A stretch of 7,627 nt of DNA from Verrucomicrobiales bacterium (GTDB lineage: Bacteria; Verrucomicrobiota; Verrucomicrobiia; Verrucomicrobiales; Akkermansiaceae). How positions within the stretch are numbered: the first letter of the stretch is position 1; every line of letters starts with the position of its first letter. The DNA lies in contig DMYM01000174.1 of assembly GCA_003483645.1 (NCBI GenBank), positions 1-7,627 of the forward strand. The letters are read 5' to 3'. A model generated the notes under the pieces. The model was not told the origin of the DNA, did no database searches, and saw nothing but the letters and a program-made list of their open reading frames with translations. Shown here in pieces: positions 1 through 6,379 of this stretch. The position numbers and the translations under genes were made by a program.

Positions 1-699
1 CCACTCATGAGCGGTGCCGGGCGATTTCCAGTCGTACTTCCGTCGACCCTTCCCTGTCACGGTCGCCTCCTTCTTGGTCCAGTCCACCTCATCCCCCGCC
101 ACCCACGCCGGACCGGCAAAGAAGATGAGGGCGTAATTCGTCTTGGGGGCGATCCGGTCCACCGAACGTATTAATTCCTTGCGCATCAGATCCTCCCTCC
201 CCTGCCCCCGCATGGATGCCGAGTAGTCGATGACGTAGGCGATGCGCTCCGCCCGGGAAGCTACCCCGAAAAAGCTGGTGCCCCCACCGAACCCGGATCC
301 GGATCCTTCTCCCCAGCCTTCACCGAAGTCGTCGCCGTCCCCGAACTCCATGGACGGATCGGGAGTATCGGTTTCCGGCACCGGAACAGCCGTGGGGCTG
401 GGAACGGAGGTCGCTATCACCTTTGCCATGGTGGAGCTGGGAGCAGCGGGCTGGCGCTGCACCTGAGGCGTAACCTCAGGCCGCTCAACAACCTCCTCTT
501 CCTCCATCTCCGCCGAGTAGGCCACGATGGGAGCTACCTCCAACCTGAAGGCGGGCAGAAGGAAGAGAGCAAGGACAATCGCAATCTGCGCCACCACCAG
601 GATGGCGATGACCAGACTGGTGATGCTCGCCATGCGCCGCTGGCGTTTGAGAGCCTCGGCGGCATCCGGACTGGCGTAGCTGCTGCTGACGATACTCAT
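1..699 (-). CDS. Membrane-anchored von Willebrand factor A (VWA) protein, N-terminal part, cut by left edge
   Basis: The reading frame is open from the ATG at 699 to the window edge (233 residues), and the C-terminus is missing. Visible order: a short basic cytoplasmic tail with RQRR at residues 19-22; one hydrophobic segment at about 27-50; an acidic stretch (EMEEEE, 64-69); a Pro/Ser/Thr/Val-rich stalk (about 73-116); an Asp/Gly/Glu-rich spacer (about 118-140); then the start of a VWA fold. The motif TSFFGV (141-146) leads into AYVIDYSASM (154-163). D158, S160 and S162 form the DxSxS metal-ion-dependent adhesion site. VWA domains of this type bind a divalent metal and partner proteins. The layout implies a single-pass protein with its VWA domain outside the cytoplasmic membrane. 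Similar anchored VWA proteins are familiar in Verrucomicrobiota and Planctomycetota, but the role here is unknown. No convincing Shine-Dalgarno site precedes the ATG. The gene is divergent from the M32 peptidase, with a 133-bp gap. Confidence 0.85.
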   Translation of the reverse strand, partial: MSIVSSSYASPDAAEALKRQRRMASITSLVIAILVVAQIAIVLALFLLPAFRLEVAPIVAYSAEMEEEEVVERPEVTPQVQRQPAAPSSTMAKVIATSVPSPTAVPVPETDTPDPSMEFGDGDDFGEGWGEGSGSGFGGGTSFFGVASRAERIAYVIDYSASMRGQGREDLMRKELIRSVDRIAPKTNYALIFFAGPAWVAGDEVDWTKKEATVTGKGRRKYDWKSPGTAHEW

Positions 700-802
700 G
701 AACGGGGGGATTATGGGCTTCCGGGGTTCTCCGCGCCACCCTGTTTTAGTCTGGGCACCGACACTCCCTCCCACAAGAAGGAAATCGATCCTTGCCTTGC
801 CC

Positions 803-832
803 GGAGAGGCCCGGAACGCTAGGCGTTCGCCC
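803..832 (+). promoter_or_regulatory. Possible hairpin-assisted ribosome binding site of the M32 peptidase gene
   Basis: GGAGAGG at 803-809 is the only Shine-Dalgarno-like stretch upstream of the ATG at 833, and it ends 23 bases away, too far for normal use. Between the two lies a perfect inverted repeat, GAACGC-TAG-GCGTTC (814-828). If it folds, the path from GAGG to the ATG shrinks to about 8 bases (810-813 plus 829-832). The repeat is seen directly; its function is inferred. Confidence 0.4.
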
Positions 833-2311
833 ATGAGTGCAAGCGCCTACCAGTCCCTCTGCGAACTGGCCCGGGAACGGGCTCTCATTTCCACCACTGC
901 CTCGGTGCTGGGCTGGGACCAGGAAACCGGCCTCCCTCCCGCCGCGGTCAACTACCGTGCAGGTCAACTGGCCTGGCTTTCGGGAAAGGCCCATGAACTG
1001 ACCACCTCCGACCGATGGCGCGCCGTCCTGGAAGCTGCCGAGGCGGAAGGCAGCGACGACCCGGTGGTAGTGGCCAACCTGCGGGAGTTCCGCCACCACT
1101 TCGACCGATCCGCCAGGCTGCCCCGGGAACTGGTGGAACGTGACACCGAGAGTTCCTCCCGCGGCAAGGCGTCCTGGGTGGAAGCCCGCAGGGAGTCTGA
1201 TTTCTCGAAGTTCGCCCCCTCCCTGAATAACCTCCTCGATATCGCCCGGGAGAAGGCCGAACTCTGGGGCTATCATGGCGAACCTTATGACGCCCTCCTT
1301 GAGGAGTACGAGCGTGGTTCCGATACTGCCGAGGTGGCCGGCCTTTTCGACCGTTTCCGCAAACCGGTGGCCGAGATCGCCCGCGAGGCGGTTGAGAATT
1401 CCAGGTCCACCCCTGCCGACCTGCTGGACGCACACTACCCCATCGAGGATCAGAAGGTCCTGAATCGTGAAATTGCAGAGAGCCTTGGATTCGACTTCGA
1501 GGCAGGCCGCATCGATACTGTAATCCATCCCTTCTGCACCCACCTCGGCCCCAGTGACACACGCCTGACCACCCGCTACGAAGAGCGGGACTTTCTCTCC
1601 TCGCTCTTCGGAGTGATGCACGAGGCCGGCCATGGCCTCTACGACCAGGGCCTGCCCGGAAGCGAGCACGGCCTGCCCTCGGGACAGGCGGTCTCCCTCG
1701 GTATTCACGAGTCCCAGTCCCGGCTCTGGGAAAACCATGTCGGACGCGCCCGCCCCTTCTGGGAAAAGTGGCTTCCAAGGGCAGCGGAGATCTTCCCCAA
1801 CCTCCGCACCCTTTCCCTGGATGACTTCCTGCGTGGAGTGAACCGTGCGAATTACTCGTGTATCCGCGTCGAAGCCGACGAAGCCACCTACGACCTGCAC
1901 ATCCTCCTGCGCTTCTCCATCGAACGGCGCCTGCTCAACCGTACCCTGGAAGTGGCTGACGTCCCGGAGGCGTGGAATACGGAATTCGAATCCCTCTTCG
2001 GCTTCCGACCACCCGACGACGCCAACGGCTGCCTGCAGGACATCCACTGGTCAATGGGTGGGCTCGGCTATTTTTCGACCTACAGTATTGGCAATCTCAA
2101 CGCTGCCCAGCTGCACGGCGCCGCCATCAACGACGAAGAGGTCGCCTCCGCCTGCACCCGTGCCGACTACCTCCCCCTCCTCAAGTGGATGCAGGACAAG
2201 GTGCACGCCACCGGATCCACCCTCCTCCCCCAGGATCTAATGGAATCCGTCACCGGGGAGCGGACCAATCCGGAGCATTATCTGGCTCACCTGCGAACGC
2301 GGTTCTGTTAG
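833..2311 (+). CDS. M32-family metallocarboxypeptidase (thermostable carboxypeptidase 1 / Taq carboxypeptidase type)
   Basis: The 492-residue product matches the usual family length of about 500. M32 enzymes are cytosolic metal-dependent carboxypeptidases that remove C-terminal residues from peptides. All the family signatures are present in order: HPF at 232-234, DTRLT at 242-246, the HEAGH zinc site at 263-267 (H263 and H267 as ligands, E264 as catalytic base), HESQSR at 292-297 with E293 as the third ligand 30 residues on, IRVEADE at 344-350, and GCLQDIHWS at 399-407 followed by GYFSTYSIGN. There is no signal peptide. The frame is open 45 codons further upstream, to an ATG at 698, but that stretch is Arg/Pro-rich, unlike the family, and overlaps the start of the divergent VWA gene. 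The ATG at 833 gives the standard N-terminus (YQSLCELARERALISTTASV). The immediate upstream bases lack a normally spaced ribosome site; a hairpin lies there instead. The gene is probably monocistronic. Confidence 0.95.
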   Translation: MSASAYQSLCELARERALISTTASVLGWDQETGLPPAAVNYRAGQLAWLSGKAHELTTSDRWRAVLEAAEAEGSDDPVVVANLREFRHHFDRSARLPRELVERDTESSSRGKASWVEARRESDFSKFAPSLNNLLDIAREKAELWGYHGEPYDALLEEYERGSDTAEVAGLFDRFRKPVAEIAREAVENSRSTPADLLDAHYPIEDQKVLNREIAESLGFDFEAGRIDTVIHPFCTHLGPSDTRLTTRYEERDFLSSLFGVMHEAGHGLYDQGLPGSEHGLPSGQAVSLGIHESQSRLWENHVGRARPFWEKWLPRAAEIFPNLRTLSLDDFLRGVNRANYSCIRVEADEATYDLHILLRFSIERRLLNRTLEVADVPEAWNTEFESLFGFRPPDDANGCLQDIHWSMGGLGYFSTYSIGNLNAAQLHGAAINDEEVASACTRADYLPLLKWMQDKVHATGSTLLPQDLMESVTGERTNPEHYLAHLRTRFC

Positions 2312-2391
2312 GGAAAACGGTTCCAGGAGCCGGGTGGGGGCTGGCAACATGGGAAAGCAATCGCCCGGGCCGCATCCCAACCACAGGACAT

Positions 2392-2409
2392 CTCCCTGAA
2401 GTGAGGGAG
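2392..2409 (+). other. Small hairpin in the convergent gap after the M32 gene
   Basis: CTCCCT (2392-2397) and AGGGAG (2404-2409) form a perfect 6-bp stem with a 6-base loop, 80 bp after the M32 stop codon. No T-run follows on either strand, so it is at best a weak or factor-dependent transcription end. It may be chance. Confidence 0.25.
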
Positions 2410-2457
2410 CAAGCATGAGAGCCTTCGCCCTCCCACTGCCGCCAACCGCCAACCCGG

Positions 2458-2490
2458 AACAAAATGGAAACCCGCCTAGCGGATTTCCAT
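2458..2490 (-). terminator. Intrinsic terminator of the SH3-like gene, with the stop codon in its loop
   Basis: Read on the minus strand, ATGGAAATCCGC (2490-2479) pairs with GCGGGTTTCCAT (2475-2464). This gives a 12-bp stem with a single U-G wobble and a 3-base loop. It is followed at once by a T-rich tail, TTTTGTT (2464-2458). The loop is exactly the TAG stop codon (2478-2476) of the gene. Stem plus T-tract is the classical Rho-independent layout. On the plus strand there is no T-tract after the stem and the wobble becomes a C-A mismatch, so it serves the minus strand only. Confidence 0.8.
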
Positions 2491-3336
2491 CCCGGTCTTG
2501 GCGTAGATCCACTTGACCACCTTGCCCTCCTTGATGAGGGCCTTGGCCTGCACCGTCTTTTCGCCGAAGATGGTCTGCGCCTTATAGGCAGCCAACCCGG
2601 TCTGGTACATCTCCCCATCCACGTTCTCCTCTTCACCGGCCTTCCAGCCTTCCACCTGCTCAAACTTGAACTCCTTGATGCTACCTCCCTTCACGCTCTC
2701 CTCCATGGCCGCCACGATCTGCTCGGCGTTCAGGTTCGCGGGCGCGGGCTCCGGAGCGGGTTCAGGCTCTGGGGCGGGAGCTGGCGCAGGCTCTGGGGCG
2801 GGAGCCGGACTCGGAGTGGGATTCGCCTTGGGAGGGGTGTTGGCCGCGACCTCCGGAAGAGTGGGCGGAGGCACGGGGCTCGGCTCCGGATTGTCCGCGA
2901 TGGCAGTGTCCCCCCCAAAGTGGCGACGCGCCCGGTAGGCAATCACGTGCTCGACAAAGTCGGTCTCAACGATGGGAACGAATCCAACAAGCGGTCCCCC
3001 CGGGGAAATCTCAAGGTTGTAGCCGTTCATCTTGCGGACGTTCACCGTGGTTCCCACCTCAAGCGCTGTCTCCTGGCTTCCATCGCTTGTGGCGACGGTC
3101 GTACGCTTCTTCAGCTCGACGGTCGCGGGCATCTCACGCTCCTCGATGGACTTCAGATTGATCTTGATGAGGAGCTCACGGCTACCGGCCCCATACTTTA
3201 CCTCTTGAAACACCTGTTGCGGCGCGCCCGCGGACGCCCCCTCGGCGAGAAGGGCTCCACTGAGAGGGGGGTACATCCCGCGCCCCACGAAGAAGCTGAT
3301 GATGATGGCGGCAGCCCAGATGGCGTATTTATTCAT
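2476..3336 (-). CDS. Membrane-anchored protein with an SH3-like segment, Pro/Ala/Glu linker and unidentified C-terminal domain
   Basis: The product has 286 residues from the ATG at 3336. An upstream in-frame TTG (3360) was rejected because it overlaps the likely -10 element and would delay the hydrophobic N-terminus. Visible order: a signal anchor or signal peptide at about 3-18 (YAIWAAAIIISFFVG); a region at about 65-130 resembling a bacterial SH3-type fold, with alternating hydrophobic strands and the stretch LEVGTTVNVRKMNGYNLEI; a low-complexity linker rich in Pro, Ala and Glu (about 149-200) containing repeated PAPEPAPA units; and a compact C-terminal domain (202-286) ending AKALIKEGKVVKWIYAKTGM. 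The C-terminal domain holds no catalytic motif that I recognise. The protein is probably anchored with both domains outside the cytoplasmic membrane. It is divergent from polA and convergent with the M32 gene, hence a single-gene unit with its own promoter and terminator. The function is unknown and the SH3 call is by appearance only. Confidence 0.85.
   Translation of the reverse strand: MNKYAIWAAAIIISFFVGRGMYPPLSGALLAEGASAGAPQQVFQEVKYGAGSRELLIKINLKSIEEREMPATVELKKRTTVATSDGSQETALEVGTTVNVRKMNGYNLEISPGGPLVGFVPIVETDFVEHVIAYRARRHFGGDTAIADNPEPSPVPPPTLPEVAANTPPKANPTPSPAPAPEPAPAPAPEPEPAPEPAPANLNAEQIVAAMEESVKGGSIKEFKFEQVEGWKAGEEENVDGEMYQTGLAAYKAQTIFGEKTVQAKALIKEGKVVKWIYAKTGMEIR
2737..2892 (-). repeat. 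Low-complexity Pro/Ala/Glu-coding tract with 24-bp tandem period
   Basis: This part of the SH3-like gene encodes the linker (residues 149-200). Within it a 19-base word (CAGGCTCTGGGGCGGGAGC on the plus strand) occurs at 2763-2781 and again at 2787-2805, a 24-bp spacing equal to 8 codons. Neighbouring units are degenerate. The pattern fits growth of the stalk by in-frame duplication and is likely to vary in length between strains. Confidence 0.8.
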
Positions 3337-3358
3337 TTGGATAAATGGTCTACCTCTC

Positions 3359-3388
3359 AATAAAGGGCTATTTTCGCGGATTTGTCAA
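3359..3388 (-). promoter_or_regulatory. Probable sigma-70-type promoter of the SH3-like gene
   Basis: On the minus strand a perfect TTGACA -35 box (3388-3383) is followed after 18 bases by TTTATT (3364-3359), a 4-of-6 match to the -10 consensus. Transcription would start near 3352, leaving a leader of only about 15 bases before the ATG at 3336. That leader contains no Shine-Dalgarno site, because the GAGGT at 3358-3354 would lie at or before the start point. The -35 is strong and the -10 modest. Confidence 0.45.
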
Positions 3389-3409
3389 ATTGGGGGAAAC
3401 CGTTGACCT

Positions 3410-3436
3410 GAGGAGCTCTCCCCGGAATCCTCCGGC
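3410..3436 (+). promoter_or_regulatory. Possible hairpin-assisted ribosome binding site of polA
   Basis: GAGGAG (3410-3415) is a good Shine-Dalgarno match but ends 21 bases before the polA ATG. The intervening sequence holds a perfect hairpin: CCGGA (3422-3426), loop ATCC, TCCGG (3431-3435). With the hairpin folded the effective spacing is 7 bases (3416-3421 plus 3436), which is in the normal range. A competing pairing of GAGGA (3410-3414) with TCCTC (3428-3432) would hide the site. The geometry is seen directly; its use is inferred. Confidence 0.5.
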
Positions 3437-6226
3437 ATGCAGCGGCTCTTCCTGCTTGATGGCATGGCATTGGCCTACCGGGCCCATTTCGCGCTGATTC
3501 GCAACCCCATCTTTACCTCTAAAGGGGTAAACAGCTCCGCGCTCTTCGGGTTTACCAACACCATCCTGACCATCCTCGAGAAGGAGAAACCCACTCACCT
3601 CGCGGTCGCCTTCGACACCCGGGCTCCAACCCCACGCCATAAAATCTACCCGGAATACAAGGCCAACCGGGAGGAGATGCCCGAGGACCTGGCCGCTGCC
3701 CTTCCCAATCTCAAGCGCCTCTGCCAGGCCTTCCGCATCCCCCTGCTGGAACTCGACGGCTATGAGGCTGACGACATCATCGGAACCCTCGCCCACCAGG
3801 CCGATGAAGCGGGCGGGATCGAAACCTTCATGGTGACCCCCGACAAGGACTTCGGTCAACTCATCTCGGAACACAGTGTCATGTGGAAGCCGGGACGGCG
3901 TGGAAACGAACACGAGATAGTGGACCTCTCCGCACTGCTCGAACTCTGGGAGATCGAGCACCCCGACCAGGTCATCGATATCCTGGGATTGATGGGCGAC
4001 ACGTCCGACAACATCCCGGGGATCCCCGGAGTGGGTGAAAAGACCGCAAGGAAACTGATCGCCGAGTGGGGATCCGTGGAGAACCTGCTGGAAAACACCG
4101 GATCGCTGAAGGGAAAGCTCAAGGAACGTGTGATCGAAAATGCCGCTCAGGCCCGGCTCTCGAAGGAACTCGCCACCATCATAAAGAATGTCCCGGTGGA
4201 GCAGAGCCTCAAAGACCTTGCCCTACAGGAACGCGACGACGAAGCGGTCAAGTCGCTCTTCACGGAGTTTGAGTTCAATGCCCTGGGACGACGCCTCTTC
4301 GGCAGGGAATTCGTGGCCGGTCGCGGACAGAGTGCGGTGGTGGTCGACGAAAAAGGAGAGGAAGTCCTCGCTGCCGACCTCAAGACCATCAAGGACGTCA
4401 GCACGAAATACACCCTCGCCGACACCGACGCCAAGCGCCGCAGACTGGCCGAATCGCTGGAGAGCCGGGAGCGCTTCTGCTTCGACATCGAAACCACTTC
4501 CCTCGACCGCTTCAATGCCAAGCTGCTCGGCATCTCGTTCAGCTGGAAGAGCGGGACGGCAGTTTTCGCCACCCTCCCGGATGCAGAGGCCCTGGAGGTC
4601 TTCCGGACCGCGTTGACGGGCCCGGCTGAAAAGATCGGTCACAACCTCAAATACGATCTCGCCGTCCTCCGCAACCACGGGATGAAAGTGCAAGGCCCCT
4701 TCTTCGACACCCTCCTGGCCCACACCCTGCTGGAACCCGACCAGCGCCACACCATGGACTACCTCGCGGAGTCCCTCCTGGCCTACACGCCCATCAAGCT
4801 CAATGAACTGACCGGGGGCGATCCCTCCAAGGCGGGAGAACGTTCAGCCCAGGGGGATCTCTTCGAGGAAAAGGAAGTCATCGATGTCGCCTCGATTCCC
4901 GTGAAGAAGCTCGCCCGGTATGCGGGGGAGGATGCCGATGTCACTCTCCAACTGGCTGACAAGCTGCGCCCCCGTCTTGAGGAGAAGGGCCAGCACCGCG
5001 TCTTCTATGACATCGAAGCACCGGTTCTTCCCGTCCTGGTCGCGATGGAGGATGAGGGAATCGCCCTCGACCTGGAGGTCCTCGCGGCCTGTGGCGAAGA
5101 CATGCAGAAGCGTATCGATGACCTCTCCAAGTCTCTCGTCGGGCAGGCCGGCCGGGAATTCAATCTCAACTCCCCCAAGCAACTCGGAGAGATTCTCTTT
5201 GATGAGATGAAGCTGGCGGACAAACCGCGCAGGACCGCTACCGGACAGTACAAGACTGACGAGCAGACCCTGACTTCCCTCGCGGTCAAACACCCTTTCG
5301 TGGCCGACATCCTCTCCTACCGGGAAGCCGCCAAGCTCAAGTCGACCTACATCGACCGACTCCCCGAGCGGGTGGCGGGAAAAGACGGACGCGTGCACAC
5401 GCAGTTCCACCAGTTGGTGGCCGCCACCGGACGACTGGCCTCCAGCGACCCCAACCTGCAGAACATCCCGGTCCGGACCGAACTCGGACGCGGAATCCGG
5501 ACCGCCTTCGTACCGCGGGGAGAAGGCTTTACGCTCCTCTCGGCCGACTACTCGCAGATCGAATTGCGCATCATGGCAGCCATGTCGGGCGACACAGGCA
5601 TGATCGAGGCTTTCGGAAAGGACCTCGACATCCACTCCGCCACTGCCGCGAGAGTACATGGAGTCGACCTTGAAGAGGTGGAACCGGCCATGCGCAGCGC
5701 CGCAAAAATGGTCAACTTCGGGATCATCTACGGCATCTCGGCCTTCGGTCTCGGACAAAGGCTGGGCATCCCGCGGGCGGAAGCGGGTGAGATCATCAGC
5801 ACCTACTTCGAGCAGTATCCCCAGGTGAAGGATTACATGGATTCCACGGTGGCGGGAGCGAAGGAGAATGGCTACGTCGAGACCCTCACCGGGCGAAGGC
5901 GCTACCTGCGCGACATCAATTCGGCCAATGCCACCGTGCGCGGCAATGCCCAACGGGCCGCCATCAACACCCCCATCCAGGGGAGCGCCGCCGACATGAT
6001 CAAAGTTGCCATGATCCGGGTGCAGGAGCTCCTGCATGACGGCGGCTACCGAAGCCGCATGCTTCTGCAGGTGCACGACGAACTGGTCTTCGATCTGTCC
6101 GAAGAGGAAGCAGACGAATTAATCCCGGCCATTGTGGAAGCGATGCAGATGGCCCTGCCTCTTCCCAATAACGTTCCCATCAAGGTGGATGCCGGAACAG
6201 GAACAAACTGGCTGGAGGCGCATTAA
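3437..6226 (+). CDS. polA: DNA polymerase I, full length with 5' nuclease, proofreading and polymerase domains
   Basis: The 929-residue product is nearly the same length as E. coli Pol I (928). It fills gaps and removes RNA primers from Okazaki fragments, and it serves excision repair. The 5' nuclease domain (about 1-290) keeps its acidic metal ligands: D8, D60, EADD 110-113, D136/D138 and GDTSDNIPG at 187-195, followed by the helix-hairpin-helix GIPGVGEKTA. The 3'-5' exonuclease domain (about 325-515) is intact, with DIE (D350, E352), NLKYD (N403, D407) and YAGED (Y495, D499), so it should proofread. The polymerase domain shows TGRL at 664-667, motif A with D704 in SADYSQIELR, motif B RSAAKMVNFGIIYG (R753, K757, F761, Y765) and motif C VHDE (H880, D881, E882). 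F761 matches the residue that disfavours dideoxynucleotides. The ATG at 3437 gives the expected N-terminus LFLLDGMALAYRAHFAL. The downstream DUF218 gene is 153 bp away, so cotranscription is uncertain. Confidence 0.99.
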   Translation: MQRLFLLDGMALAYRAHFALIRNPIFTSKGVNSSALFGFTNTILTILEKEKPTHLAVAFDTRAPTPRHKIYPEYKANREEMPEDLAAALPNLKRLCQAFRIPLLELDGYEADDIIGTLAHQADEAGGIETFMVTPDKDFGQLISEHSVMWKPGRRGNEHEIVDLSALLELWEIEHPDQVIDILGLMGDTSDNIPGIPGVGEKTARKLIAEWGSVENLLENTGSLKGKLKERVIENAAQARLSKELATIIKNVPVEQSLKDLALQERDDEAVKSLFTEFEFNALGRRLFGREFVAGRGQSAVVVDEKGEEVLAADLKTIKDVSTKYTLADTDAKRRRLAESLESRERFCFDIETTSLDRFNAKLLGISFSWKSGTAVFATLPDAEALEVFRTALTGPAEKIGHNLKYDLAVLRNHGMKVQGPFFDTLLAHTLLEPDQRHTMDYLAESLLAYTPIKLNELTGGDPSKAGERSAQGDLFEEKEVIDVASIPVKKLARYAGEDADVTLQLADKLRPRLEEKGQHRVFYDIEAPVLPVLVAMEDEGIALDLEVLAACGEDMQKRIDDLSKSLVGQAGREFNLNSPKQLGEILFDEMKLADKPRRTATGQYKTDEQTLTSLAVKHPFVADILSYREAAKLKSTYIDRLPERVAGKDGRVHTQFHQLVAATGRLASSDPNLQNIPVRTELGRGIRTAFVPRGEGFTLLSADYSQIELRIMAAMSGDTGMIEAFGKDLDIHSATAARVHGVDLEEVEPAMRSAAKMVNFGIIYGISAFGLGQRLGIPRAEAGEIISTYFEQYPQVKDYMDSTVAGAKENGYVETLTGRRRYLRDINSANATVRGNAQRAAINTPIQGSAADMIKVAMIRVQELLHDGGYRSRMLLQVHDELVFDLSEEEADELIPAIVEAMQMALPLPNNVPIKVDAGTGTNWLEAH

Positions 6227-6282
6227 GTCCTGGTCCAGCATCTCCCTCCGGAATGTTCAAGGGCAGAGAGAGGCGGCATTAT

Positions 6283-6311
6283 ACGGTGTACCCCGCACTG
6301 TGGTACACCGT
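6283..6311. repeat. Perfect 10-bp inverted repeat between polA and the DUF218 gene
   Basis: ACGGTGTACC (6283-6292) and GGTACACCGT (6302-6311) are perfect reverse complements around a 9-base centre, 57 bp after the polA stop. No T-run follows on either strand, so it is not a textbook intrinsic terminator. It could be a factor-assisted polA 3' end, an mRNA-stabilising hairpin, or a dyad operator (GTGTACC-N9-GGTACAC) for the downstream gene. Confidence 0.6.
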
Positions 6312-6379
6312 CCCCGGTAGACTGACCACTGATTCCTCGCCATCTCTCCACACTGGGGTATAGAGTAGAGCCTGCTGGT

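Noticed and set aside
698..832. N-terminal extension of the M32 peptidase to the ATG at 698
   Set aside because: It adds 45 Arg/Pro-rich residues not seen in the family, and the first bases overlap the start of the divergent VWA gene.
746..2047. Long minus-strand open frame (433 codons) across the M32 gene
   Set aside because: It is antisense to a gene with every M32 motif intact, and its translation shows no recognisable domain. High GC lowers stop frequency, so long shadow frames are expected.
2322..2343. CCAG...CTGG hairpin shortly after the M32 stop codon as a terminator
   Set aside because: Only 4 bp can pair at once and no T-run follows.
2464..3363. Plus-strand open frame (299 codons) opposite the SH3-like gene
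   Set aside because: The minus-strand frame has an N-terminal hydrophobic segment, a promoter and a terminator fitted to it. The plus frame shows only low-complexity Gly/Ser/Arg repeats.
4844..6076. Long minus-strand open frame (410 codons) inside polA
   Set aside because: Antisense to the polymerase and exonuclease motifs; a codon-bias shadow.
6337..6364. Possible promoter for the DUF218 gene: TCGCCA, 16 bases, TATAGA
   Set aside because: Both boxes match only 4 of 6 consensus positions, which is too weak to annotate in sequence of this length.
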